64,000 nt of DNA, taken from contig JADCRB010000055.1 in NCBI GenBank assembly GCA_021464245.1, positions 2,510,487-2,574,486 on the forward strand, written 5' to 3'. A program made the position numbers and the translations under genes. The first letter of the stretch is position 1. Every line of letters starts with the position of its first letter. The notes beneath the pieces are model-generated. The model did not search any database, was not told the origin of the DNA, and saw only the letters and a program-made list of their open reading frames with translations. This document shows, piece after piece, positions 46,760 through 57,600 of the stretch. Source of the stretch: Carallia brachiata. Its lineage: Eukaryota > Streptophyta > Magnoliopsida > Malpighiales > Rhizophoraceae.

Positions 46760-47220
46760 ACTATTTGGCTTCTGTTATGTTGTTCGCGATGGCATTGCAA
46801 ATGTCAATTGTTGTTATCTTGTAGGAAAGTTAATACGGATTTTAATCAATTATTCGCCGTTTTAGCCTTAGAAAAATGAACCGGCCATACGGCTACTGCT
46901 CTTTTCTTTTTTGTTCCATTTGAAGCTATTTTCCTTCTGTTTTGTTGTTCTTGTTAGTATTGCAAATGTCCATTGGTGTTCGTTGTTTGAAAAATAATCT
47001 GGGCTTTTCTCAATTGTTTGCCATTTTAGCCTTAGAAAAATGAACCGGCGAAACACTAAGGCTTTTTTCGTTGGTCCATTTTTTTTAACTATTCGGCTTC
47101 TGTTTTGTTGGTCTTATTAGTATCGCAATTGTCCATTGGGGTTACCTTGTTTGAAAATTAATACGGGCTTTTCTCAATTGATTGTCATTTTAGCCTTTAG
47201 AAAAATGAATGGGCCATATC
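46760..47220 (-). repeat. Triplicated promoter module upstream of subtilase copy 3
   Basis: Three tandem units of about 140-165 bp (about 46760-46925, 46926-47075, 47076-47220). Each has TCTGTT.TGTTG, a TTGTTTGAAAA- or TTGTAGGAAAG-like block, TTTTAGCCTTAGAAAAATGAA and a CCGGC- or GGCC-like tail. The other copies have one full unit, apart from a partial second piece upstream of copy 4. Confidence 0.75.
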
Positions 47221-48343
47221 ACTTGAAATAGCAGTTTGATAGTAATTTATTGTATCTTTTTTTTGCATTGACTTAAATTTTAATCTCTTTTCACTCGCGC
47301 CTAGAGATTGAGAGAGTTAATGACATAGTGCAGTAGTAAGTTCAATACTCGTTCATACCGATATCAAGGGTAGGGAAAGTTCATACAAGACCAATAATAC
47401 TCGAGTAGAAAATTTTCATTATAAGAGATGTTGAATGAGATTATTAATATATAATTCTTTTTCAATCTATAAATTCAATAATTTGCATATCAATAATACA
47501 TTATTTTTCTGTGGTTAAAAAAATATTGGCCGTTGTCCGCTTTTTTTTTCATTCATTAAAAGGTCATTAAATAAAAAATTACACAATGGAAGTGCTATTG
47601 AGAGACAACGCATTGGGCGTTTGGCCTGTTTATCCGCCAAAAGGCAAGGTTCATGATCATATCTCTTGAAATTTTCATCACATATGGCGCTTTGCTTTTC
47701 TTCATTTTTTGGCTTGGGTACATGCCCTTTCATTTTTGCTTATCGAAGAGTAAAAACATATCAGACAAATGGCAACACGTTAATGTGCAATCCATCTTAA
47801 AAGTATAGGCTAAATTTATTTTTTTTTAACGGTTAAAAGTAGGCTTAAATAATCCGAGTTATATAAAAACCATCATTTGTGGTCACCTCGATGGATGCGA
47901 ATGAGGCCTTTTTTTTTTTTTTTGGTCCTTTAATGCTTGGATTTGAACCTGGTAATGAGGCACATTCAATGTTTACAGGGAAATCTATGCCAAGGGAATC
48001 ATCCCGAGTTTCATTGGGAATAATGTAATTTCCTAAGTACCCAAAAGGAGAAAAAAAATAAATAAATAAATAAGTTATGTCATAAACAGTATTTTTATTT
48101 GTCTTTCAATTTTTATGAATCTTATCATACACCTTAATTTTATATTATATTAAAATTAAAATAATCACATTATTCATTCAATAATATTTAAATTTTATTT
48201 TTTTTAAAAAAAATTAAACCTCATGTCATCTTTGATATTACTTTAGTATTATCTAGTACTTCTCATTTGTTATTTCCGAAAATGTTGATCCCATAAAAAT
48301 GTAGCTTTACATAGAAGTAAGAAAAATAATGATGCGTCTGTTC

Positions 48344-48392
<49 letters not shown>

Positions 48393-48900
48393 CCTCCATT
48401 TTTTTTAAAATATCTTATACTTAAACTTTTTTTTTTTTTGACATTATCTTATACTTAAACTCAATAGATTGAAGAAGGATGAACAGAATTCTAGGCCTTC
48501 ATTTTACTGATACCGCGGCAATAATGATATCGCGATAAAAGAAGAAGGATAACGAAATATTCTTTTATAAGAAGTCATTAATGAACTTAATTCTTATAAT
48601 TTTCAAACAATATAATAGACATTTTCAATTCATGAAAGTCTATCTGATTCCGCGTTAACTTTTTTTTTTTTGGTCCCTAAGTTAACCTGTAAATTCATTT
48701 AAATTATAACTGAAAACAAAAATAAATTGGGGGAGATTTGTGGGGACATTAATATAAGATTTATTTTCAAAATTAATTTGCTTTAATTCTTTCCAAAATT
48801 ATATACCCAGAAAAATGAAAAAAATAAATAAATAATTTACGGGGCTTGAGGGTCTGATTTCTTGTTTTTTTTTATTTATTTGGTATATTGTTTGTTTTTC
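47221..48900. other. Spacer between subtilase copies 3 and 4; no gene
   Basis: AT-rich. It contains sequence homologous to the other array spacers (for example GGTTCATGATCATATCTCTTG near 47648) and an AAT microsatellite, but no coding sequence. Confidence 0.45.
48344..48391 (+). repeat. AAT microsatellite, about 16 units
   Basis: An uninterrupted trinucleotide run of AAT/ATA in the spacer between subtilase copies 3 and 4. Confidence 0.95.
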
Positions 48901-48914
48901 TTTTCGATGTGGGG

Positions 48915-49130
48915 ACAGCGGAGAGCTTCTTCCTCGCCAATCTCCGAAAGCCATCAAAGCTCTGAAGATGCTATTCCCAGAACAGAACGCACTGCGAAAT
49001 ACAGAGACTCCGGCGAAGCCGGAATAGTCGGCGCCGCTGGTGGTGAGGCAGAGGCCGCCAAGGTGTTGGCCGCCGGGGGAGCAGTTGGAGTTCATTCATA
49101 ATCATGAACTGCTGCTTTTAACGAAATCGG
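48915..49130 (+). pseudogene. PTAC10 exon 1 fragment, array copy c
   Basis: The clearest of the three. One plus-strand frame gives QSPKAIKALKML, then, after a deletion and a stop, SAPLVVRQRPPRCWPPGEQ and LEFIHNHEL. The intact gene has QSPEAIEAFKML and APLVVRHVPPRDWPPRGWE at the matching places. It lies about 400 bases 3' of subtilase copy 4. Confidence 0.85.
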
Positions 49131-49530
49131 TTTCCGGCAATATCGACAGACTGGAAGAGTAGTCTGATGAGGTACTTTGATTTGAAATTATAATTCAGCA
49201 AAACATTGACTTGCTTCTTACTTTTCTTTTTCCCTTTAAAAAAAAAAAATAATAAATTTAGGTGTTCCATTTTCCGCGCATCTTAGCACGATTTCATCCG
49301 TACAAATCTTCCATTGTTTGGGAGAGAATTGAAGAAGGAAAAATGTAAACTGAGCTCTGCTTTGCAGATATATAAATCTGATAGAGAGAATGACATTTAG
49401 ATCATACAAATACATCCACGTTTATTTTGACGGTGCATTGGCAAGCAGAAAATGCTGAGTAATAAAGAGTTGAAAGATAGAATTGTGAAAATCTTTATTG
49501 TATTGGAAAGGGAAACTAGACCTTCAGGGG

Positions 49531-51826
49531 TTATGCATTGAGGGCGACTATAGGGCTTGACACTGCATGATTGTATTGATCCTTCCATTTTAGATAGCCA
49601 TAGAGTACTGAATGTGGGGTATTTTCATCGATTTCTACGGTCAAAGAAAAGCTTTGTCTCTCATACCGTTGAGTGAAGGTTAGAGTAGTAGGCTCCACCG
49701 TAATTCTCATTCCATTATCTGGAGGGATTTCTATTGTTGCCTGGTAAATAGATGTGTCATTTCCCACGTTTGTCGCCACCCTGCTAAATTTTTTGATTGT
49801 TGGAGAGCCTGAGGTTTCGTTGCTGAAAATGGCAATAAATGAAGGGTAGTTTAGATCACTTTGAGCTTGGCTGCAATTCCACTGACTTCTCCTGAGAAGA
49901 GCACTCATCTGTGTGTAATTATAGCCCAGGCCACACAAAAAGTTGACATACTCTTGGAATCCCACATCGTAAATGAGTCCAGGATTCATGGCCTTGTTTG
50001 GATTGATGTGGCCTGCACCAAAAGCTAGAGGTGTTGTGGGAAGGGCTGTTAATTCATCTTTTATGGTAGTGTGAGTGTTGTCTTTGGTGTAGGCTGTGGT
50101 CATAATTGCTGAACGGATTGCTGCTGGACTCCATTCAGGATGGACACTTTTGAGTAAAGCTGCTACACCAGCTACATGCGGCGCTGCCATTGAGGTGCCT
50201 GAATATAACGCATAATCTGTTACCAAATCATATTTCCCCACCCTCATGAATGGCTTATTTGGTGCAACTGCTCCTAGCACGTCCACTCCAGGAGCAAGTA
50301 TATCGGGTTTTAAAATTGTTGGATTGATCGGGTCAGGTCCTCTTGAAGAAAAATAAGCAACTTGAGGAGCAGGCTTTGTTCCCAAATTGGTTAACCCAAA
50401 TTCAATGCCTTTTACTTTGGCTGCAGTCACCTGAGTTGCATATTGTCTTATTAAAGCCCCAGAAGCAGTTGATAAAACTACGCTGGGAATAGTGTAGTCC
50501 TCCGGATCCAAAAGTGACAAATCTGTCATGAATATTCCAGCATATGCACCCTCCCTCTGAAGCTCCTCCTTTTTTACTTCAACATCCATCATCAGGGCAG
50601 TACCGTCACACAAGGCTACCTTTCCATGGACTTCGCTTCCGTTAAATGCCCCACGGTTGCATATTGCTTTGTTTGGGTCACCTTGACCATAGTACAATGG
50701 AACATCAGTAATGGAGATGCGCTCTGGGAAGTATGATTCACCTTGAATTGTCAATCCATTTCCCAGTGTTATTGCAGCAGTGAAAGTTCGATCGAGTGTG
50801 CCAGCTCCAACTGTCGTAATCCATGGTGCTCCATTGTGTATTGATCCATAGCTCCACCCACTATTTCCGGCCGAACACACAACAAAAATTCCTTTCTCAA
50901 TTGCAGAAAGAGAAGCTATGGCAATGATATCTTGGAAGTAAGGTGTTTGTTGGAATCCGAGGGACAGTGACATGATATCAACCCCGTCGGCAATTGCTTG
51001 TTCCATTCCTGCGAGTACATCAGTTGATGCAGTTTCCATATTATCTGTTGCGAAGAGGACTTTGTACATGGCAACATGTGCTGCTGGTGCCATTCCTCTG
51101 GCCGTGCCTTTTGCATATCCAAAATGGCTGGCACCTTGCACTGGGGAACCTGCAGCTGTGGATGATGTGTGGGTTCCATGACCAGTGAAGTCCCTGGCCG
51201 AGTCGTAGTCAACTTCTGGATTAATTTTCCTTCCTGCGGCTTTGAGTCCTTTGCTAAAAGATCGAGCTCCAATGAGTTTCTTATTGCAATTGGCTGGGCC
51301 AAACACGGTGCCATTCTCACATTGCCCTCTCCATCTTTGTGGCACAGGTTGCATCCCTCTGTCATTGAAGCTTTGACTTTCTGGCCAAATTCCTGTATCA
51401 ATGATCCCTATGATCACGCCTTCACCATACGATGCAGTAGGCCATAGGCCAAACTTATGGTTTAGTCCAAGAAACATGGAGCTGTGGGTGGTGAATAGTT
51501 TCCCAAAAGACTCTTTATACGTGGCAAGATGAGCTGGGGATTGCTGAATTTCAGCTAATTGAGATGGTGTGAGTCTGGCACTGAAACCATGCATGACATG
51601 GCTATACGAGTACAGCAAAATTTCTGTCATCGTGTTGATCTGACAACGATGTCAAAATAGCGCGGTGCCATGACTCATGGGTTGAGAATGTCAAAGGCTT
51701 TTGGCTGTGATTTATGTGGATGATATATGTTTGCATTTCTTCACTTCCAAGAACTATATTGTTACTTCCCAGAAGCAATAGCAGTGGCCAGAGCAGCAGA
51801 TTGTAAATGAGCTTGGAGAAGCCCAT
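49531..51826 (-). pseudogene. SBT1.9: Subtilisin-like protease SBT1.9-type, array copy 4, frameshifted
   Basis: Near-complete paralogue interrupted by one 2-bp deletion at about 51625-51628. In copy 3 the text is GATGACACAGAAATT; here the AC pair is missing, so the frame from ATG 51826 (signal peptide MGFSKLIYN) leaves the subtilase sequence after about 66 codons. From 51630 to 49531 the rest is open in another frame, with Asp, His (DFTGHGTH), Asn (CSAGNSGW) and Ser (SGTSMAAPH) all present, a PA domain and the C-terminal domain. There is one extra codon in the PA domain (ALMMDVEVKK). An internal ATG at 51630 could start a 699-aa product without signal peptide and with a cut prodomain, which would not be secreted. 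It is either a recent pseudogene or a sequence error. Confidence 0.88.
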
Positions 51827-51909
51827 CCTTTTTTTGATTTTAATGCCAGCCAATACTCCTATTGACCAAGACAAAGAAAACTGATGAATTTCAGAGAGAC
51901 ATGTCGGGG

Positions 51910-51920
51910 TTATATATAAG
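51910..51920 (-). promoter_or_regulatory. TATA box of subtilase copy 4
   Basis: CTTATATATAA on the minus strand, 84 bases before the ATG. The promoter looks intact although the coding frame is broken. Confidence 0.75.
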
Positions 51921-52144
51921 TGCAATTATGTGTATGTTGTTACTTGTATGGTAGTAGCATTGCCTGTAAAGATAGGACATCTTTGTTAATCAAGTTTTCC
52001 CAAGTCCATGGAATAACTTTCTACATACAGTATTTGACTTCTGTTTTGTTGGTCTCGTTGGCATTGCAAATGTCAATTGTTGTTATCTTGTAGGAAAGTT
52101 AATCTGGATTTTACTCAATTATTTGCCGTTTTAGCCTTAGAAAA

Positions 52145-52670
52145 ATGAACCGGCCATACGGCTTCTGCTCTTTTTGTGTTTTTTTTTTTTTTGGTTCCAT
52201 TTGAAGCTATTGTCCTTGTTTCGTTATTCTTGTTAGTATTGCAAATGTTCATGCTCATATCTCTTAGAATTTCTACGCCAAATGGCAAGGTTCGTGCTCA
52301 TATCGCTTAGAATTTCCATCGCACACGGCTTTTTTTGTTCTGTTTTTTCGGGTTGGGAATATTCCCTTTCATATTTACTTATCCAAGAGTAAGCATATAG
52401 ACAAATAACGCCACCTTAATGTACAATTCATTTTAAAACTAGGCTTATTTTATTTATTTATTTATTTAACGCTTAAAACTAGCCACGATGAATGTGACTT
52501 AGGTATATTTTTTTTCTTCTTTATGTCCTTTAATGCCTGGATTTGAATCTGGTAACGTGGCATATTCTATGTACTATTGTACTTACATGGAAACCTATGT
52601 CGAGGGAATCGTCCCGTGTTTGATTGTGAATAATGTAGTTTCCTAAGTACCAAAAAGGGGGGAAAAAAGT
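52145..52670. other. Upstream module of subtilase copy 4 and remaining array homology
   Basis: ATGAACCGGCCATAC (52145-52159) marks the conserved module. A partial second module follows (52190-52240), then two short repeats around CTCATATCTCTTAGAATTTC (about 52256-52310). Array homology fades before 52670. Confidence 0.5.
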
Positions 52671-52674
52671 TAGA

Positions 52675-52963
52675 ATAAGGGTGTATTTGTTTTTTGTAAA
52701 ATATTTTATAAGAAAAAATTTTACAGGTTTTTTTACATTTTTTTACAGAAAATATTTTATATAAGTAAAATTTTAAAAAAATTTTCAGATTTTCAGGTAA
52801 AATAACTTCTCATTTTACAGAATTGAAGTTATTTTCAGGAAAAATACAAATTGTGCTATAAGTAAATGACAAAAAAAAATCATTATTTTCATTATAAATA
52901 TTTTTTTCTGTAAATATTTTACAAATATAAATTATTTTACAGTAAACAAACAAACCTTAAATA
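52675..52963 (-). mobile_element. MITE family copy 3, inverted
   Basis: Ends AAGGGTGTATTTGTTTT and AAACAAACAAACCTT. Inside, TTTTACAGAATTGAAGTTATTTTC and the TGCTATAAGTAAATGA block are the inverted counterparts of copies 1 and 2. No coding capacity. Confidence 0.75.
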
Positions 52964-54654
52964 ATATAATAGATGATATTCTTCTTAATTCTTTAATTTT
53001 TAATAAATTTTATTGTATAATTTAATTTTAAATGTATTAAAATAATGACATAATTTATATGATAATATTTAATAATTTATTTATTTTTATTTTTATTTTA
53101 ATTATTTAATAATTAAGATTATTTTAATATTATTTTAATATTACATGAAAAATACTAATCAGTGCTTCTTATTTTTTAACTGGACAATAATGTCTGGCCC
53201 AAATGTGGCTGTACTCTTTAAAGGGAGGAAGCTATGGGATCCCATGAATACAAGGCGTACTATGATATGATATGACAGATTTTTTTATTAGTATATATTT
53301 CACTAATGAGGTAACAAAATAATACGAATTTGTTTAATCCAATAAATTTCAAAAACTTGTAGGGAGAAGAAGAGAATGGAAAAAGCTATAGCTTTGGTGA
53401 AGGTAGATGATTTTATTTTATATTCTTTGTAGTGGTGAATAAAGAACAAAAAGGCCGGTTGTTAATTACTATAAAAAGCTAGTTTTCCAATAATCAAAAG
53501 TGGCTTTTTGATCATAAAATATGATACAAGAATATAAATGATCTAAAAAAAAAAGCAGGTAGTTAATTGTTACAAAAGCCAGTTTTTTATCCGTAAAGAG
53601 GCTAGTTTAACTACAAAATATATGGCATTGAAAGATCTCAAAATATTTGAACTCGAGCATGAGTGGCATTGGGCTGGAGTTTGAGCCAATAACTCATAAA
53701 TGAGACCTTTTTTTAATCTATTCTTTTACAACGTATAAAACAAAAATTATCTTATAAAAAAAGTTAACAACAATAAGCCAGGCCGCAAAATACAGTAAGA
53801 GCATAAAACACAGATATCAGCTCTAGTCCGGTTCGGTTAGTTAGGTTCGGTAAGTTAGACCGAAATTCTGTGATTTGAATATTAGACTATGTTAGGCTAA
53901 TCAATCAGACCGAAAAATATATAACCCGTTAAATTGGCCAAATTTAGTGATCCATAAAACTAAAATTTAGCTAAATTTTTACCAATTAAAAGATCACACT
54001 TTTTTTTAATGTAAAAATATTATATTTTTTTAATATTTTTCAACACTTATCCTGTAATAATTTACTGTTCATTTTAATTATTAATAAATTAATATCTACT
54101 TATTATCACAAATTTATTATTTAAATTTTTTTGGTACTCTTTAAAAGTTGATTTTGAATTCTCAAAAATACAGATTTTCTGAGCTTGAGCAAAAATAAAC
54201 ATATTAAATCATATCAGTTGAATAAAAAATGTAGATCAAAATTTAAGATAAAATAGATACGAGTATCTTAAATATTATTCAATGAATAAAATTAAATATT
54301 TTAGATTAAAAAATAATATATTGTTCTAACTTTTTACATTTTAAGATTAATATTTTTATTTCTTATAATTCATGCAATGTAAATGTTTTATTAAATATAT
54401 ATATTATTATTATTATTATTTTTAATTATTTATACGATTCAATTAGTGAGCCGACAGTTAAACTAATGACCTAATAACCTTACTTTTTACCAGGTCATCA
54501 GTCAAACCAGATCTGATAACTATGACATAAAATGCAACAATAAGCACGTAATCGTTCTTCTAATCGCAAGCCACGCCGCTCTTTCGTAAGATCAACAAAG
54601 AACCAGACAAGGATGCTGCCAGCGACTACCATGTAACTACAACCGAACCACACA
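52964..54654. other. Intergenic between the subtilase array and PTAC10; no gene
   Basis: AT-rich. Around 53820-53950 there is GGTTCGGTTAGTTAGGTTCGG-like text, and around 54440-54520 text such as GGTCATCAGTCAAACCAG that may be a further decayed AACCGGT-type repeat. A TTA microsatellite lies near 54400-54420. Confidence 0.4.
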
Positions 54655-57600
54655 TTAATCTTCAATAACACCATCATCCGACAATTCCAGAGATTCGGTG
54701 CCATTGACAATTGGATGGTCTGAAGTGTCGACACTCAGGGCACTTAAAATGCTGAAGTCGAAATCATCGTCGTCGTCATCCTCCTCATCATCTCCATCCC
54801 TATTACTTTGGTCATTAACTGAATCTTCTTCAATCTCCTTTTGCTTAGCTTCTTTGGCACGGGCTTCTCTTTGCATGCGCTGTTTGATGGCATCTTCATA
54901 AGACATTTCATACCAAACCACCCTTGCCCACGATAGATTTGTTGTGAGCATCTAACATCCTCTCTTGCTTACTTTCTTCTGAGTTCTTGGGTTCTCCCCA
55001 GTAGTCATACCGGTACAAAGGATTTTCAGGATCATATTGGTCCTTCCCAAAATAACTTGCGGGCTTGTATCTTCCTGGCTCTTCCAATGGCAGACCAAGA
55101 GCTTGACGGCTGAAAGAAATTGAGCAACTTGGTAAGGACACACAGGGAGAGGGAGCGGGAGACAGTGAATGTAATGTAAATGAAAAAAAAAAAAAAAAAG
55201 GCCGCAGAAGCCCAAATCGCGGCAGCTTTAACACAGATTGACCCGTTGCATAAATTTTAAAAACTCAACTTCACTGATAAAATAAAAGGCAAAATATACA
55301 GCAGGCATTGCAGTAAACTCCACGGACTTCAGTCACAGGTTTCGAGTCGTAGAAATAGTCTCTTTGTGAGAGAGCCTCGTATGCTAAGGCACTTTTATTT
55401 TTTTACAAACTCCATCGGAATGACTAATCTCAATGCCCAAATAGTTACACACATTTCGATTTTCCTCCGTCATTCAAACGCACCTAGAAGTAGATTCAAG
55501 CAAAACGGGCTGCATTCAAAGCAACAGACAAGTCTAAATGCTGTTCCCATCCCCATCACAAATGGTGGTGATGCATATAGCTTAAGGAGAGAATTATGAA
55601 TGAAAAGCAACGGTATACCAGCTGATATCTCTGATCAAAGCTTCTCTTTCCTCAAATGACCGACGCCAGTGCAACAAGTCATATTCATCCATCTCAAAAT
55701 TTCGCCTCAGCTTGTGAACTCTATATCTCTCACCTCTTTCTACAGCTTCTTTTCTCAGTTTATTATGATGCTGCAAGAAAAGATACGAAACAGCACTGAG
55801 CAGGGAACTGGATCATATTCAGCATTTCCATCAGACTTCATTGCTTTCATCGAGGTTTCAATGACATGGACATGGAATTTAGGTATATAAAACCAGCCCT
55901 AGAAATATTCAATTAATAAACCCAAACTACGTATTTATCACAAGTGAAACAGACCAATTGGACCCTATGAAGCAATAGTTGTGAGAATTTGCTTAAAAAT
56001 TAGGAGAAATTGAAACATACACAACACAAGAAAAAACTCGAGTATCTGGCCATGATGTTTAATCAATGAGTAAGGGTACCACTCCTAAAGCAGTCACAGA
56101 GGCAGTAAACACATGACATTTCCAGTCAGAAAGAAAGCATTTGAGCATATTCACACAACAATATGCCACTCAAATTTTAGCATCAGCAGTGACTATGTTG
56201 TGATTAACAACCCACTATTAACTAACTTAATTTAAGGAGAATAAGTTATACAAGAGATCATAAAAACTTTCAAAACATAGTTGACCTCACGCTCGCAACG
56301 CAGCTCCAAGTCCAGCTCTTTAACACTTTGTTTCTGCCCATGAATATATACAGCATCAGATGAGTGCATCAGATAATAATTTTGATGCAAAATCACAAGA
56401 ATAGTTCTTACCAGTATTATTTGAGGCACTAATTTTTTCTTATAGTAGACTTTTGTATATTCAATACTATTTTCTTCGTCAAAATCACCATCATCAGTGA
56501 TATCAGATATTTTTTTGCCCTTGTATTTCTCAGGATTAGTCTCCCAATCATCAACAATCATTTGCTCAGCGACATGAATCTGCCACAACTGCATTGATTA
56601 CAAAAATTGCCCCAAAAAAAGATAATTCAGCACTAATGTCACAAAGGGAGGGATCTAATGGCATCAAATATCAGCTAACGACCAAGAAAGAGAGTAGATC
56701 TTGCCATACAAGAGAACCTTATCAACATAAGGGTGATTAGACAACAAAGGTTCCTCTTCTGGTTTTATCCCTGGGTCTTTTCTGGGAACAGGAGGCCGTC
56801 CACAATCACGCTGCACAAGCACAACCACTTAACAAGATGCCAAAAAAAAAAGGAAAGAACATAAATATTAATAATTTTACAGCAGGCGTGTGTATGGAAT
56901 AGCAACATGGGACGCTAATTGAAAAGAAAATGCAATACAATACCTATGAATTTTGACAGGACAACCAACGAAGAGAAAAATAGAAACAATTGATGAACAT
57001 GACAATCTGAATATTTTAGTAAAAGACAGCTACTAAAACCTTTAATGTCCTTAGAAATTTTAATTCTTGATTTCACATGTAGCAGTATAACTAGAAGAAG
57101 AAACTTGAACTCTAAATGTTTAAAATCAGCAGACAATATTCAAAAACTTAAAATTTTCAAATTAGGCAAGCTTAGGGATATCTAAAAGATCCTGTACAGA
57201 ATTTACCCAAATTATAAAACGGTGTAAGAAATTCGCATATGGAGAGCTATTGTCAGTAATCTACAAGTTAAGAGTCAACCTGGAGCATCTCATTAAGAAG
57301 GCCAACAAAGAGGCTTCCATGCATGCAGTTAAAATTCACAAGACGTATAATAGAAAATAAAAGAGAACAGCATCATATTGCATGTTGAAAAAGTGTGCAT
57401 ACCCGCAATTCATCTGGGTTCGTATCCTCATCTCGATGAAATATTGGTGGAAATTCAAATCTCTTAAAGCTGGAATTTTAAATAAATAAAGGTAACAAAA
57501 AAGCTGGAATTTTAAAGGTAAAAAACATACAGGCAAGTAGAAAGAGAAATATGTTTAATGCAGCACCACTATCTTAATTACACTAATGGAGCCTCTGTTC

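Noticed and set aside
48344..48391. CRISPR-like or satellite array
   Set aside because: It is a plain AAT microsatellite; no spacer-repeat structure exists anywhere in the window, and the DNA is nuclear plant DNA.
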